The notes: generated by a model not told the origin, from the sequence alone. DNA of 14,723 nucleotides from Hyphomicrobiales bacterium (GCA_023266695.1 JAHFPO010000048.1:1-14723), one strand, 5' to 3'. Shown: positions 7,168 to 14,392, counted from the stretch's first letter. Numbers and translations: made by a program.

Positions 7168-7183
7168 TTAGCAAATGATTAAC
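7168..7183 (-). promoter_or_regulatory. Near-consensus CtrA-type binding site between fliN and lipB
   Basis: TTAGCAAATGATTAAC fits the CtrA consensus TTAA-N7-TTAA with one mismatch (G for A in the first half-site). It lies 52 bases upstream of the fliN-like start and overlaps the lipB start codon. CtrA controls flagellar genes in many alphaproteobacteria, so regulation of fliN is the sensible reading. Binding is inferred only; in GC-rich DNA such AT-rich paired half-sites are uncommon but not impossible by chance. Confidence 0.4.
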
Positions 7184-7930
7184 GCCCGCGCCGAAGTCCT
7201 CCCCCTGCCCGCACCCGCGGGCCTCGCGCCGGTCGAATGGCGCACGAGCGCGGCGTCCGTGCCCTATTCGGAGGCGCTCGCCGGGATGGAGGCGCGGGTG
7301 GAGGCGATCATCGCCGGCCGCGCCGGCGAGCTGGTCTGGCTCCTGGAGCATCCGCCGCTCTATACGACCGGGACGGGCACGCGCACGGAAGACCTCTCCG
7401 GCTCCGGGCGCTTTCCGCTCCATCAGAGCGGACGCGGCGGGCGCCTCACCTATCACGGCCCCGGCCAGCGGGTGGCCTATGCGATGCTCGATCTGCGCGA
7501 GCGCGGCCCCGACATCCGCCGCTACGTCGCCACCCTGGAGGAATGGATCATCCGCACGCTCGCGCGCTTCGATATCGCCGGCGAGCGGCGCGAGGATCGC
7601 GTCGGCGTCTGGGTGAAGCGGCCCGGCAAGAGCGCGGGCGCCGAGGACAAGATCGCGGCGATCGGCATCCGGGTGAAGAAATGGGTGAGCCTCCACGGCA
7701 TCTCGCTCAATGTGGCGCCGGACTTGTCGCACTATGAGGGGATTCTCCCCTGCGGCGTTTCCGAACCCGCCTGGGGCGTCACCAGCCTCCATGATCTCGG
7801 CATGAACGCGACCATGGCGGAAGTGGACGCGGCGCTGCGCCGGGAATTCGAGGGATTGTTCGGGCCGAGCGCGATCGTCGAGGGCAATCCGCACGCTCAT
7901 CTGGATGAACTCCCCGCGCACCGGGGTTAA
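7175..7930 (+). CDS. lipB: Octanoyl-[acyl carrier protein]:protein N-octanoyltransferase LipB
   Basis: Transfers the octanoyl group from octanoyl-ACP to lipoyl domains of dehydrogenase complexes, the first step of lipoate assembly in the cytoplasm. The 251-residue product carries the family motifs in order: LLEHPPLYTTG (56-66), GGRLTYHGPGQ (88-98), KIAAIGIRV with catalytic Lys159, VSLHGISLNV (171-180) and ILPCG with catalytic Cys193. Length agrees with alphaproteobacterial LipB, which has a short N-terminal extension. No strong ribosome site precedes ATG 7175. It is followed 34 bases later by the oxidoreductase gene on the same strand, which has its own good ribosome site. LipA is not in the window. 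Confidence 0.95.
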   Translation: MINARAEVLPLPAPAGLAPVEWRTSAASVPYSEALAGMEARVEAIIAGRAGELVWLLEHPPLYTTGTGTRTEDLSGSGRFPLHQSGRGGRLTYHGPGQRVAYAMLDLRERGPDIRRYVATLEEWIIRTLARFDIAGERREDRVGVWVKRPGKSAGAEDKIAAIGIRVKKWVSLHGISLNVAPDLSHYEGILPCGVSEPAWGVTSLHDLGMNATMAEVDAALRREFEGLFGPSAIVEGNPHAHLDELPAHRG

Positions 7931-7964
7931 TATGGCAGCCGTCGAACCTGCACAGGAGAAGATC

Positions 7965-8711
7965 ATGACCAAGCTCGCGATCGATCCCGGCCGCCGCGCT
8001 TTTCTTCGCTTCGGCGGGGCCGCCGCCTTGTTTCCATTCCTGACTTCGCCGTTCTCCGCATTCGCCCAATCGGCAGCGGCCGGCTCGATCAAGATCGGCG
8101 TCGTCGGATCGGGCCGGCTCGGCGGCACGGTCGGCGGCCTGTGGGTGAAGGCCGGCCATCAGGTGCTGTTCTCCTCCCGCCATCCCGAGGAACTGAAGGG
8201 TCTGGTCGACGGCCTCGGGCCCAAGGCACGCGCGGGCACGGTCGAGGAAGCGGTCGCCTTCGGCGAGGTGATCCTGATCGCGGTGCCCTATAGCGCGCTG
8301 CCCCAGGTCGGCCGCGACAACGCCAAGGCTCTCGCCGGCAAGATCGTCCTCGACGCCTGCAACCCGATCGCGGCGCGCGACGGCGAGATCGTGAAGGAGG
8401 CGAATGAAAATGGCGTCGGCGAGACTTCGAGGAAATATCTCCCCGGCACGCGCTTGGTGCGCGCCTTCAACTCGTTCGGCGCCGGCATCTTCGCAAGCGA
8501 GTCGCACCGGGCCGGCGAGCCGATCGGGGTGCCGATCGCCGGCGACGATCCGGAAGCCCTGAAAGTGGCGGAGAAGCTGGTGCGCGACGCCGGCTTCGAG
8601 CCGGTCGCGGTGCCGCTCGCCCGCGCCAAGGAATTCACCCCGCCCGGGCCGCTGTTCCGGCAGGCCCTCCCGGTGAAGGAACTGAGGCAGAAGCTCGGGA
8701 TCACGCAATGA
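7965..8711 (+). CDS. Tat-signal NADP/F420-type oxidoreductase
   Basis: Dinucleotide-binding oxidoreductase of the F420-dependent NADP reductase-like family (248 residues). The start is fixed by AGGAGAA immediately before ATG 7965. Residues 9-15 read GRRAFLR, matching the twin-arginine motif RRxFL, followed by a hydrophobic stretch and a cleavage site after SAFA (about residue 34). The mature protein begins with a Rossmann fold: IKIGVVGSGRLGGTVG (42-57), with SSRHP after strand 2, which fits NADP phosphate binding. Further family features are AVPYSALPQV, LDACNPI, VRAFNS and AGDDPEA. A Tat signal on a nucleotide-cofactor enzyme makes sense because Tat exports folded, cofactor-loaded proteins, but most relatives are cytoplasmic. 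Its stop overlaps the start of the next gene by four bases (ATGA), so the two are probably translationally coupled. The substrate is unknown. Confidence 0.82.
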   Translation: MTKLAIDPGRRAFLRFGGAAALFPFLTSPFSAFAQSAAAGSIKIGVVGSGRLGGTVGGLWVKAGHQVLFSSRHPEELKGLVDGLGPKARAGTVEEAVAFGEVILIAVPYSALPQVGRDNAKALAGKIVLDACNPIAARDGEIVKEANENGVGETSRKYLPGTRLVRAFNSFGAGIFASESHRAGEPIGVPIAGDDPEALKVAEKLVRDAGFEPVAVPLARAKEFTPPGPLFRQALPVKELRQKLGITQ

Positions 8712-10051
8712 CCAAACCCGCGAGCAAGGCCGCCGGCGCATCCCGAGGCGCCGGCGACTTCGTCTATCGGCTGCTCCGCCGCCTGATGGACGTGAGGCCC
8801 GAGGAGGTGTCGGCGCTCGCCTGGTCCTGGCTCTATATCTTCTCGGTCCTGTCGTCCTATTACATCATGCGGCCGATCCGCGACCAGATGGGGGTCGCGG
8901 GCGGCGTCGGCAATCTGCAATGGCTGTTCCTCGGCACGCTTGCCGGCATGCTCATTTTGAACTTGCCGTTCGCCTATCTCGTGAAGACCCTGCCGCGCAC
9001 TCGCTTCATTCCGATCACCTACCGGTTTTTCGCCGCCAACATCCTGCTATTCGCTGTGATTCTGCACTGGGCCGGTCCGGAACAGACGATCTGGGTCGGC
9101 CGCGCGTTTTTCATCTGGATCTCGGTGTTCAATCTGTTCGTGGTCTCGGTGTTCTGGGCGCTCATCGTCGATCTCTTCAGTTCCGAACAGGGCAAGCGCC
9201 TGTTCGGATTCATCGCCGCCGGCGCCACCATCGGCGCGATCTTCGGCTCGGCCGTCACCGCTTCGCTCGCGCGCTACGTGCCGGTCGCCGTTCTGCTGGT
9301 CGGATCGGTGGCGCTGCTCGAGGTCGCCGCATGGAGCGTGCGGCGCCTGTCGCGTCTCGCCCCGGAGTTGCACGCGCAGAAGGCGAGCGCCGCCGATCGT
9401 CCGGTCGGCGGCAATATCTTTGCCGGCATCACCCACCCCTTCAAATCCGCCTATCTCGCCAATGTCAGTCTGTTCATGCTGTTGTTCACGGTCACCTCGA
9501 CCTTCCTCTATTTCCAGCAAGCCGGCATCGTCAGCCGGAGCTTGATGGATCGCGGCGCGCAGACCGCGTTCTTCGCCACCGTCGACCTCCTGGTGAACAG
9601 CCTGACGCTGGTGGTCCAGCTGTTTCTGACCGGGCGAATTCTGCGATTCCTGGGCGTCGGCATGACGCTCGCCTTGTTGCCGGCGATCAGCGTGCTCGGC
9701 TTCGGCGCGCTCGCGCTCGCGCCCACCATCGCCGCCATCGTGGCGTTCCAGGTGCTCAGGCGCTCGAGCGATTACGCGATCGCGCGGCCGACGCGCGAGG
9801 TGCTCTATACCGTGGTGCCGCGCGAGGACCGCTACAAGGCGAAGAATTTCATCGACACCGTGGTCTATCGCGCCGGCGATCAGGTGGGGGCCTGGTCCTA
9901 CGCTGTATTGGGTGTGTGGGGGCTGGGCACGGCGGGAATCGCGGTGGTGGCGATTCCCCTCTCCGCCATTTGGCTCATCAACGGCCTGTGGCTCGGCCGC
10001 CGGCAAGAAGCGATGGCGGCGAAAGCCGCGGGGAAACATCAGCCGGTGTGA
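8708..10051 (+). CDS. ATP/ADP-translocase-like (MFS-related) integral membrane transporter
   Basis: A polytopic inner-membrane protein of 447 residues with about eleven or twelve hydrophobic helices and a charged loop near 210-245 between the two halves. The motif YYIMRPIRDQMG (51-62) and the late conserved segment from RPTREVLYTVVPREDRYKAKN to FIDTVVYRAGDQ (360-392) are what I associate with the bacterial ATP:ADP antiporter-like family (COG3202 type), a relative of the major facilitator superfamily. True nucleotide exchange is established for intracellular parasites and plastids; the free-living homologues are uncharacterised, so the substrate should not be assumed. It is coupled by an ATGA overlap to the Tat oxidoreductase. 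Its end overlaps the end of the convergent acylphosphatase gene by 13 bases. Confidence 0.75.
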   Translation: MTKPASKAAGASRGAGDFVYRLLRRLMDVRPEEVSALAWSWLYIFSVLSSYYIMRPIRDQMGVAGGVGNLQWLFLGTLAGMLILNLPFAYLVKTLPRTRFIPITYRFFAANILLFAVILHWAGPEQTIWVGRAFFIWISVFNLFVVSVFWALIVDLFSSEQGKRLFGFIAAGATIGAIFGSAVTASLARYVPVAVLLVGSVALLEVAAWSVRRLSRLAPELHAQKASAADRPVGGNIFAGITHPFKSAYLANVSLFMLLFTVTSTFLYFQQAGIVSRSLMDRGAQTAFFATVDLLVNSLTLVVQLFLTGRILRFLGVGMTLALLPAISVLGFGALALAPTIAAIVAFQVLRRSSDYAIARPTREVLYTVVPREDRYKAKNFIDTVVYRAGDQVGAWSYAVLGVWGLGTAGIAVVAIPLSAIWLINGLWLGRRQEAMAAKAAGKHQPV

Positions 10052-10341
10052 AGCACCGAAAAAGTCTCGCCCGGCGCGCACAAGGCGAGATCGGCGGCGC
10101 CCGCCTCCTGAATATCGACCGCATCGACCGCCACCGCCGGCGGCCCGCGCCGGCAGGCTTCGCACATTGCCTCGACCGCATCGGGCGCACCCGCGACGAC
10201 CGCCTCGACCGCGCCGTCGCGGCGGTTCCGCACCCAGCCTTCGAGCTTTAGCCGCGCCGCCTCGCGCTCGACGAAATAACGGAAGCCCACGCCCTGCACG
10301 CGGCCACGGATCGTCAGCCGGACGATGCGCCTCTCGCTCAT
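10039..10341 (-). CDS. acyP: Acylphosphatase
   Basis: Small cytoplasmic enzyme (100 residues) that hydrolyses acyl phosphates. The phosphate-binding loop GRVQGVGFRYFV (13-24) contains catalytic Arg21, and GWVRNRRDGAVEAVVAG (35-51) supplies catalytic Asn39. Length is the usual 90-100. Start ATG 10341 overlaps the stop of the preceding gene as ATGA, pointing to translational coupling as the last gene of the pccA unit. An upstream ATG at 10395 would extend it inside the neighbour and is rejected. It ends inside the tail of the convergent membrane-protein gene. Confidence 0.93.
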   Translation of the reverse strand: MSERRIVRLTIRGRVQGVGFRYFVEREAARLKLEGWVRNRRDGAVEAVVAGAPDAVEAMCEACRRGPPAVAVDAVDIQEAGAADLALCAPGETFSVLHTG

Positions 10342-10763
10342 GGGGCGATCATGCCGCGTTCGAGCGCGCGCACATAGTCTTCGGGAAGGTTCCATTGGCG
10401 CGCGGCGGCAAGGACCGCCTCGCGATAGCGCGCGCTGGCGCGCCCCGGCCTTGCGTCGTTCGCCACATAGACGAGCGCCCGCAGGAGCTTGTCGCCGTGA
10501 TGCGCAGGCAACGCGGCGGGCTGGTAGAGGCCGTCGCCCACGGCCTCATAGCTATCGAGCGCCGCCCGGTCGCGCGCCGTGATCCGCCACAACACGCCGT
10601 GGACGGCGGCGCCGCGCTTGGGCGCGATCGAGCCGTAGCCGCCCGCCGCGATGAAAAAGCGGTGATGGTCGATGCGCGCCGCCCCGAGCGCCTCCGCGCG
10701 CGGGCAGAGCTTCGCCATATGGGCGCGGTCCATGTTGGAGCCATAGGCGAAATAGAGGCGCAT
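10338..10763 (-). CDS. Gamma-glutamylcyclotransferase-like protein
   Basis: A 141-residue protein of the gamma-glutamylcyclotransferase/AIG2-like fold, whose members release 5-oxoproline from gamma-glutamyl amines or peptides. Seen: the substrate-loop motif YFAYGSNM (4-11), the middle VHGVLWRIT (54-62), and LDSYEAVGDGLY (69-80), in which Glu73 is the likely catalytic acid. The start lies seven bases after the pccA stop, and its end overlaps the acylphosphatase start, so it is the middle gene of a three-gene operon. The exact substrate is not shown by the sequence. Confidence 0.87.
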   Translation of the reverse strand: MRLYFAYGSNMDRAHMAKLCPRAEALGAARIDHHRFFIAAGGYGSIAPKRGAAVHGVLWRITARDRAALDSYEAVGDGLYQPAALPAHHGDKLLRALVYVANDARPGRASARYREAVLAAARQWNLPEDYVRALERGMIAP

Positions 10764-10770
10764 CGGCCCG

Positions 10771-12792
10771 TCACGCGAATTCCAATATCACCGCATCGAC
10801 CGCCAGGCTGTCGCCGGGTTTCACGTGGATAATCTTCACCCGCCCGTCGCGTTCCGCCCTCAGCACGTTTTCCATCTTCATCGCCTCCACCACCGCGAGG
10901 GTCTCGCCGGCCTTCACCTCCTGTCCGGCCGCGACCGCGATCGCGAGCACCAGCCCCGGCATCGGGCAGAGCACCAGCTTGCCGGTGTCGGCCGCGGCCT
11001 TCGCCGGCATCAGAGCGGCGAGCATGGCCTCGCTTCGCGTATAGACGAAGCATCGGGCCCTGGCGCCGTGGGAAGAAATTTCGAATCCGTTTCGGATCGG
11101 CCGCACCCGCGCCGCGATTGTCTTGCCGTCGTACTCGCCCGTCCACACCGCATCGCCGGGCCGCCAGGCCGACTCCAGCGTGCGCGCGTGGGATTTGCTT
11201 CCGCCGTTCTCGAAAAACGTCACGGCGATGGACCCGCCGGGTTTCCCCCGCTCCACATCGAGCTCGAATTGCGCGTCGTCGACGCGCACGACGCGGCGGC
11301 GATCGCGGGTGACCGCGCGGCCCGTCAATTGACCCGAAATCCGCCGCTTGCGCTCGCCGAGCACGAAATCGACCGCGGCCGCGACCGCCGCGAGCACTTG
11401 TCCGGTTTCGCCGGCAGGCCGCGCGCCATGAAAGCCGTCCGGGAACTCCTCGGCGATGAACCCCGTGGATAGCCGCCCTTCCCGCCAGCGCTTGTGCCGC
11501 ATCAGGGCGGACAAAAACGGGATATTGTGCTCCACCCCTTCGACCATGAATTGGTCGAGCGCGAGACCGATGGCCTCGATCGCGCCGGCGCGCGCCGGCG
11601 CATGGGCTATGAGCTTGGCGATCAACGGATCGTAGTGAAGCGAAATCTCGCTCCCCTCCTCGACGCCCGAGTCGATGCGCAGCCTCGCCTCGCCATGCTT
11701 TCCTTCCGCCGGCGGCCGATAGCGCGTGAGCCGGCCGACCGAAGGCAGGAAGCCGCGGAACGGGTCCTCGGCATAGACGCGGGCCTCGACCGCCCATCCC
11801 CTGAGCTTCACGTCCGCTTGCTCGATTGAGAGCCTTTCGCCCGCCGCCGCCCGGATCATCTGCTCGACGAGATCGATGCCGGTGACGCACTCGGTCACCG
11901 GATGCTCGACCTGCAGGCGCGTGTTCATTTCCAGGAAATAGAAGCTCTGGTCCTCGCCCGCGACGAACTCGACGGTGCCGGCGCTGTCGTAGCTGACCGC
12001 CTTGGCGAGGGCCACCGCCTGTGCGCCCATTTCCGCGCGCGTCTTCGCGTCGAGGAGCGGGCTCGGCGCTTCCTCGACGATTTTCTGGTTGCGGCGCTGG
12101 ATCGAGCATTCGCGCTCGCCGAGATGGATGACCTCTCCGTGCTTGTCGCCCAGCACCTGGATTTCGACGTGGCGCGGATTCTCGATGAACTTCTCGATGA
12201 AGACCCGGTCGTCGCCGAAGGAGGATTTCGCCTCCGAGCGGGCGCGCGCGAACCCCTCCGTGACCTCGGCCTCGTTGCGGGCGATGCGCATGCCTTTGCC
12301 GCCGCCGCCGGCCGCGGCCTTGATCATCACCGGATAGCCGATCTCGGCGGCGATCTTCTTCGCCTGCTGCTCGTTCTCGATCGCGCCGAGATGGCCGGGC
12401 ACGGTCGCGACCTTGGCTTTGGCGGCGAACTTCTTCGCCTCGATCTTGTCGCCCATCGCCTCGATCGCGCCGGCGTTCGGCCCAATGAAAACGACGCCGG
12501 CGCTCTTCAGCGCCACGGCGAAGGCGGCGCGCTCCGACAGAAAACCGTAGCCGGGATGGACCGCATCGGCGCCCGTGCGCTTGCAGGCTTCGACGATCTT
12601 CTCGATCGCGAGATAGGACTGGGCCGCGGGCGCGGGTCCGATCGGAACCGCCTCGTCCGCCATCGCGGCGTGGAGAGCGTCCCGGTCGGCGTCGGAATGG
12701 ACCGCGACCGTGGCAATTCCCATCCGCCGCGCGGTCTTGATCACGCGGCAAGCGATCTCGCCGCGGTTCGCGATCAGGATTTTTCGGAACAT
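10771..12792 (-). CDS. pccA: Propionyl-CoA carboxylase, biotin-containing alpha subunit
   Basis: Biotin carboxylase plus biotin carrier subunit of the enzyme making methylmalonyl-CoA from propionyl-CoA, feeding breakdown products of valine, isoleucine and odd-chain fatty acids into central metabolism. The 673 residues show, in order: MFRKILIANRGEIACR at the N-terminus; HPGYGFLSE (79-87); the ATP-grasp loop AAAGGGGKGM (159-168); the biotin carboxylase segment ending RRNQK (about 233-237); FLEMNTRLQVEHPVTE; a connecting domain; and a biotinyl domain with EAMKMEN, the biotin being on Lys639. FRGFLPSVGRLTRYRPP and GFIAEEFPDGFHG, and the C-terminal GDSLAVDAVILEFA, point to PccA rather than methylcrotonyl-CoA carboxylase. 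The start at 12792 is the conserved one; a TTG 54 bases upstream gives a non-conserved leader. The pccB partner is not in the window. Confidence 0.93.
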   Translation of the reverse strand: MFRKILIANRGEIACRVIKTARRMGIATVAVHSDADRDALHAAMADEAVPIGPAPAAQSYLAIEKIVEACKRTGADAVHPGYGFLSERAAFAVALKSAGVVFIGPNAGAIEAMGDKIEAKKFAAKAKVATVPGHLGAIENEQQAKKIAAEIGYPVMIKAAAGGGGKGMRIARNEAEVTEGFARARSEAKSSFGDDRVFIEKFIENPRHVEIQVLGDKHGEVIHLGERECSIQRRNQKIVEEAPSPLLDAKTRAEMGAQAVALAKAVSYDSAGTVEFVAGEDQSFYFLEMNTRLQVEHPVTECVTGIDLVEQMIRAAAGERLSIEQADVKLRGWAVEARVYAEDPFRGFLPSVGRLTRYRPPAEGKHGEARLRIDSGVEEGSEISLHYDPLIAKLIAHAPARAGAIEAIGLALDQFMVEGVEHNIPFLSALMRHKRWREGRLSTGFIAEEFPDGFHGARPAGETGQVLAAVAAAVDFVLGERKRRISGQLTGRAVTRDRRRVVRVDDAQFELDVERGKPGGSIAVTFFENGGSKSHARTLESAWRPGDAVWTGEYDGKTIAARVRPIRNGFEISSHGARARCFVYTRSEAMLAALMPAKAAADTGKLVLCPMPGLVLAIAVAAGQEVKAGETLAVVEAMKMENVLRAERDGRVKIIHVKPGDSLAVDAVILEFA

Positions 12793-12886
12793 GCCCGGCT
12801 CACACGACGCTCGACCGGGTTTGCGGCGCGCGGCCGCGAAAGTCAATCGGAGGCCGGTGGCTGCGCTCCGGCGCGCGCCCGGACCT

Positions 12887-13258
12887 TCAGTGCACGTACA
12901 CCCTCACCCGCACCGTGGCGCAGCCGGGCTTGCCGTTGTCGCTGCCGCACAAGGTGAAGGCGAAGGCATCTTTCCCCCGGTATCCCGGATTGGAACGATA
13001 GAAGGCGCCCGCCACTCCGTTCGGCCTGGCGCCGCCGTGCCCCGGCGGAGCCGTGATCCGGTTGCTTTCGAGCATGAAACTCCCGTCCGACGGAATGCCG
13101 ACCAAGCAATCCTTTCCGCTCTCCACATTCATCGAGGTGACGGCAGCGGCCGCGATGAAAAGCCGGAACGGGAGGAAGCGGCAGGATGCGGCCTCGGCCA
13201 CCGCGAGCATGGAGATCGTCGCGAGCGCGGCGGCGAAAGCGAAGGCGGTCTTGGGCAT
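12887..13258 (-). CDS. Small secreted protein, Ig-like, uncharacterised
   Basis: A 123-residue protein with a clear Sec signal peptide (MPKTAFAFAAALATISMLAV then AEA, cleavage about residue 23). The mature part of about 100 residues has four cysteines (26, 51, 104, 113), enough for two disulphides. Its second half, with APPGHGGAR, YRSNPGYRGKDAFAFTLC and a closing beta-strand VRVRVYV, resembles the G/Y-rich strands of bacterial Ig-like domains ending in a PG(Y/F)xGxDxF pattern. I do not recognise a named family. It begins eight bases after the stop of the 310-residue gene on the same strand, so the two are likely co-transcribed. A GCCGC-TCAG-GCGGC hairpin (13262-13275) spans that junction and the upstream stop codon. 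Confidence 0.72.
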   Translation of the reverse strand: MPKTAFAFAAALATISMLAVAEAASCRFLPFRLFIAAAAVTSMNVESGKDCLVGIPSDGSFMLESNRITAPPGHGGARPNGVAGAFYRSNPGYRGKDAFAFTLCGSDNGKPGCATVRVRVYVH

Positions 13259-13266
13259 GGAGCCGC

Positions 13267-14199
13267 TCAGGCGGCGTGATCGAGGAAGCGGCGGAGCGAC
13301 GGATCGGGATCGCGTGTGTCCTGCGCGAACAGCCTCAAGAGCGCGTATTCGGCCGCGGTCGGCTGGCCATCGCGCATGACGCGGCTCGCGAGCCACGCCA
13401 CTTCCTCGGGTCCGAGCGTCGTCGAGGAGATGCTTCCGGCTGGCAGCCGGAAGCCCGGCTCCTCGCTCACGCGCGAGCGGCCGAATACGCTGTGGCGCTC
13501 GGCGAGGCGCGGATCGGGCGCCAACAGCTCGCGCCGCGGCGCCACCGCGTGACCGGCGGCGGCGGCGAGATGGTCGGCGATCGCCTTGAAAAAGAGGTCG
13601 TCGAAGGCGGGATCGTTGGTGCTCGCGGCGGTGGCGTCATGGAGATCGAACAGCACCTCGGCCTCCGCCCGGCTCACCGGATGCCCGGCCTCGCCGCCGG
13701 CGGCATGGAGAATGCGGGCGATCAGCACCACGTCTTCGGCGTCGATGACGCGGCTGAAATGGGCGCGCCGGCCGATCGCCGGACCCTCACCGGCGATGAC
13801 CGTGTCGTTGAGCTGCTTGAGCGCGAAGGCGGAGAGCGACGCCGGCGGCTCTTTCGCGGTCTCGATCGCGCGCACCACCGCCTCGAAGCCGGCGGCGGTC
13901 GCGATCCTCCCCGCGGGGGCGAGCGCTGCCGTGAGCCACTCCGCCTTCTCCTGGTCGAGGGTTCCGCGCGGCTCCCGCCGGTGCACGACATGATCGGCGA
14001 TGGTCTCGGCGAAGAATTGCTGCCATTTGGCGGTGGCGTCGGCGAGCGAGCGGTCGAAGGCGATCAGGGCTTCCGCCTCCGCGCGCGCGCCGATTCCGGC
14101 GGAATAGACCTCGCCGAGCAACGCGATCACGTCCGCGGTGTCGATATTCCTGCCTTGCGCCAAGGCCAGCGCGACCTTGTCCGGCTGCGAGCCACCCAT
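13267..14199 (-). CDS. Uncharacterised protein with internal domain duplication
   Basis: A 310-residue, apparently soluble protein with no signal peptide or transmembrane segment. Two halves resemble each other: residues 19-93 (IDTADVIALLGEVY, then AEAEALIAFDR, then WQQFFAETIADHVV, then EKAEWLTAAL) and 152-273 (IDAEDVVLIARILH, then AEAEVLFDLHD, then FDDLFFKAIADHLA, then EEVAWLASRV). The second half has a 35-40 residue insert before its last helix. It resembles a conserved hypothetical family of alphaproteobacteria with EAE...LF and FF..A..D(Y/H) repeats, but I know of no assigned function. GGGTGA upstream weakly supports ATG 14199. It is the first gene of a two-gene unit with the small secreted protein. 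Confidence 0.8.
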   Translation of the reverse strand: MGGSQPDKVALALAQGRNIDTADVIALLGEVYSAGIGARAEAEALIAFDRSLADATAKWQQFFAETIADHVVHRREPRGTLDQEKAEWLTAALAPAGRIATAAGFEAVVRAIETAKEPPASLSAFALKQLNDTVIAGEGPAIGRRAHFSRVIDAEDVVLIARILHAAGGEAGHPVSRAEAEVLFDLHDATAASTNDPAFDDLFFKAIADHLAAAAGHAVAPRRELLAPDPRLAERHSVFGRSRVSEEPGFRLPAGSISSTTLGPEEVAWLASRVMRDGQPTAAEYALLRLFAQDTRDPDPSLRRFLDHAA

Positions 14200-14340
14200 A
14201 CCGTCACCCGTGCCCGTGTACGCGGAATTCCCATGGCAAACGTGCGCCGGCCTTGGTTACCAATTTACTAATGTCGGACTTGCCCGGCCCTCATGGCCGC
14301 GGGCTTGTGGTTTTCATGCCACACGCCCAGCGCGCGATCA

Positions 14341-14363
14341 GCAAAAGTGGGTACCGGTTTTGC
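14341..14363 (-). repeat. Partial repeat-family member in reverse orientation
   Basis: The minus strand reads GCAAAACCGGTACCCACTTTTGC, split for comparison as GCAAAACCGG and TACCCACTTTTGC, which parallels the core of copy B at 6607-6666 (GAAAACCGGTTCCCA then TTTTTCGG). Outer arms of the full repeat are missing, so this looks like a truncated or diverged copy. Confidence 0.5.
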
Positions 14364-14365
14364 GG

Positions 14366-14392
14366 ACGCAATCAAGCTTGCGCAGATTGCGT
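14366..14392. promoter_or_regulatory. Perfect eight-base dyad upstream of the dioxygenase gene
   Basis: ACGCAATC (14366-14373) and GATTGCGT (14385-14392) are exact reverse complements separated by 11 bases, a typical geometry for a dimeric regulator site. The dyad ends at a TATACT hexamer (14392-14397), about 115 bases before the dioxygenase start. It might instead be an arm of the neighbouring repeat element. Confidence 0.3.

Noticed and set aside
9047..10165. 372-codon minus-strand frame opposite the membrane transporter
   Set aside because: Composition is His/Arg/Gly/Glu-rich without motifs; the plus strand carries obvious transmembrane segments and family motifs.
10349..12751. 800-codon alternative minus-strand frame overlapping pccA
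   Set aside because: Out of frame with the unmistakable biotin carboxylase sequence; strongly Arg/Gly-rich, typical shadow translation.
10771..12792. Methylcrotonyl-CoA carboxylase alpha (mccA) as identity, given ivd in the window
   Set aside because: The FRGFLPSVGRLTRYRPP, EEFPDGFHG and GDSLAVDAVILEFA segments are of PccA type, and ivd is almost 10 kb away in another transcription unit.
12818..12846. Promoter for pccA with TTGACT as -35
   Set aside because: The -35-like hexamer is good, but no acceptable -10 lies 16-18 bases downstream.
11902..12957. 351-codon plus-strand frame opposite pccA
   Set aside because: No motif; antisense to conserved ATP-grasp coding sequence.
14257..14271. Second CtrA-like site, TTAC-N7-CTAA, upstream of the 310-residue gene
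   Set aside because: Each half-site has a mismatch, and nothing links the downstream gene to CtrA; too weak to call.
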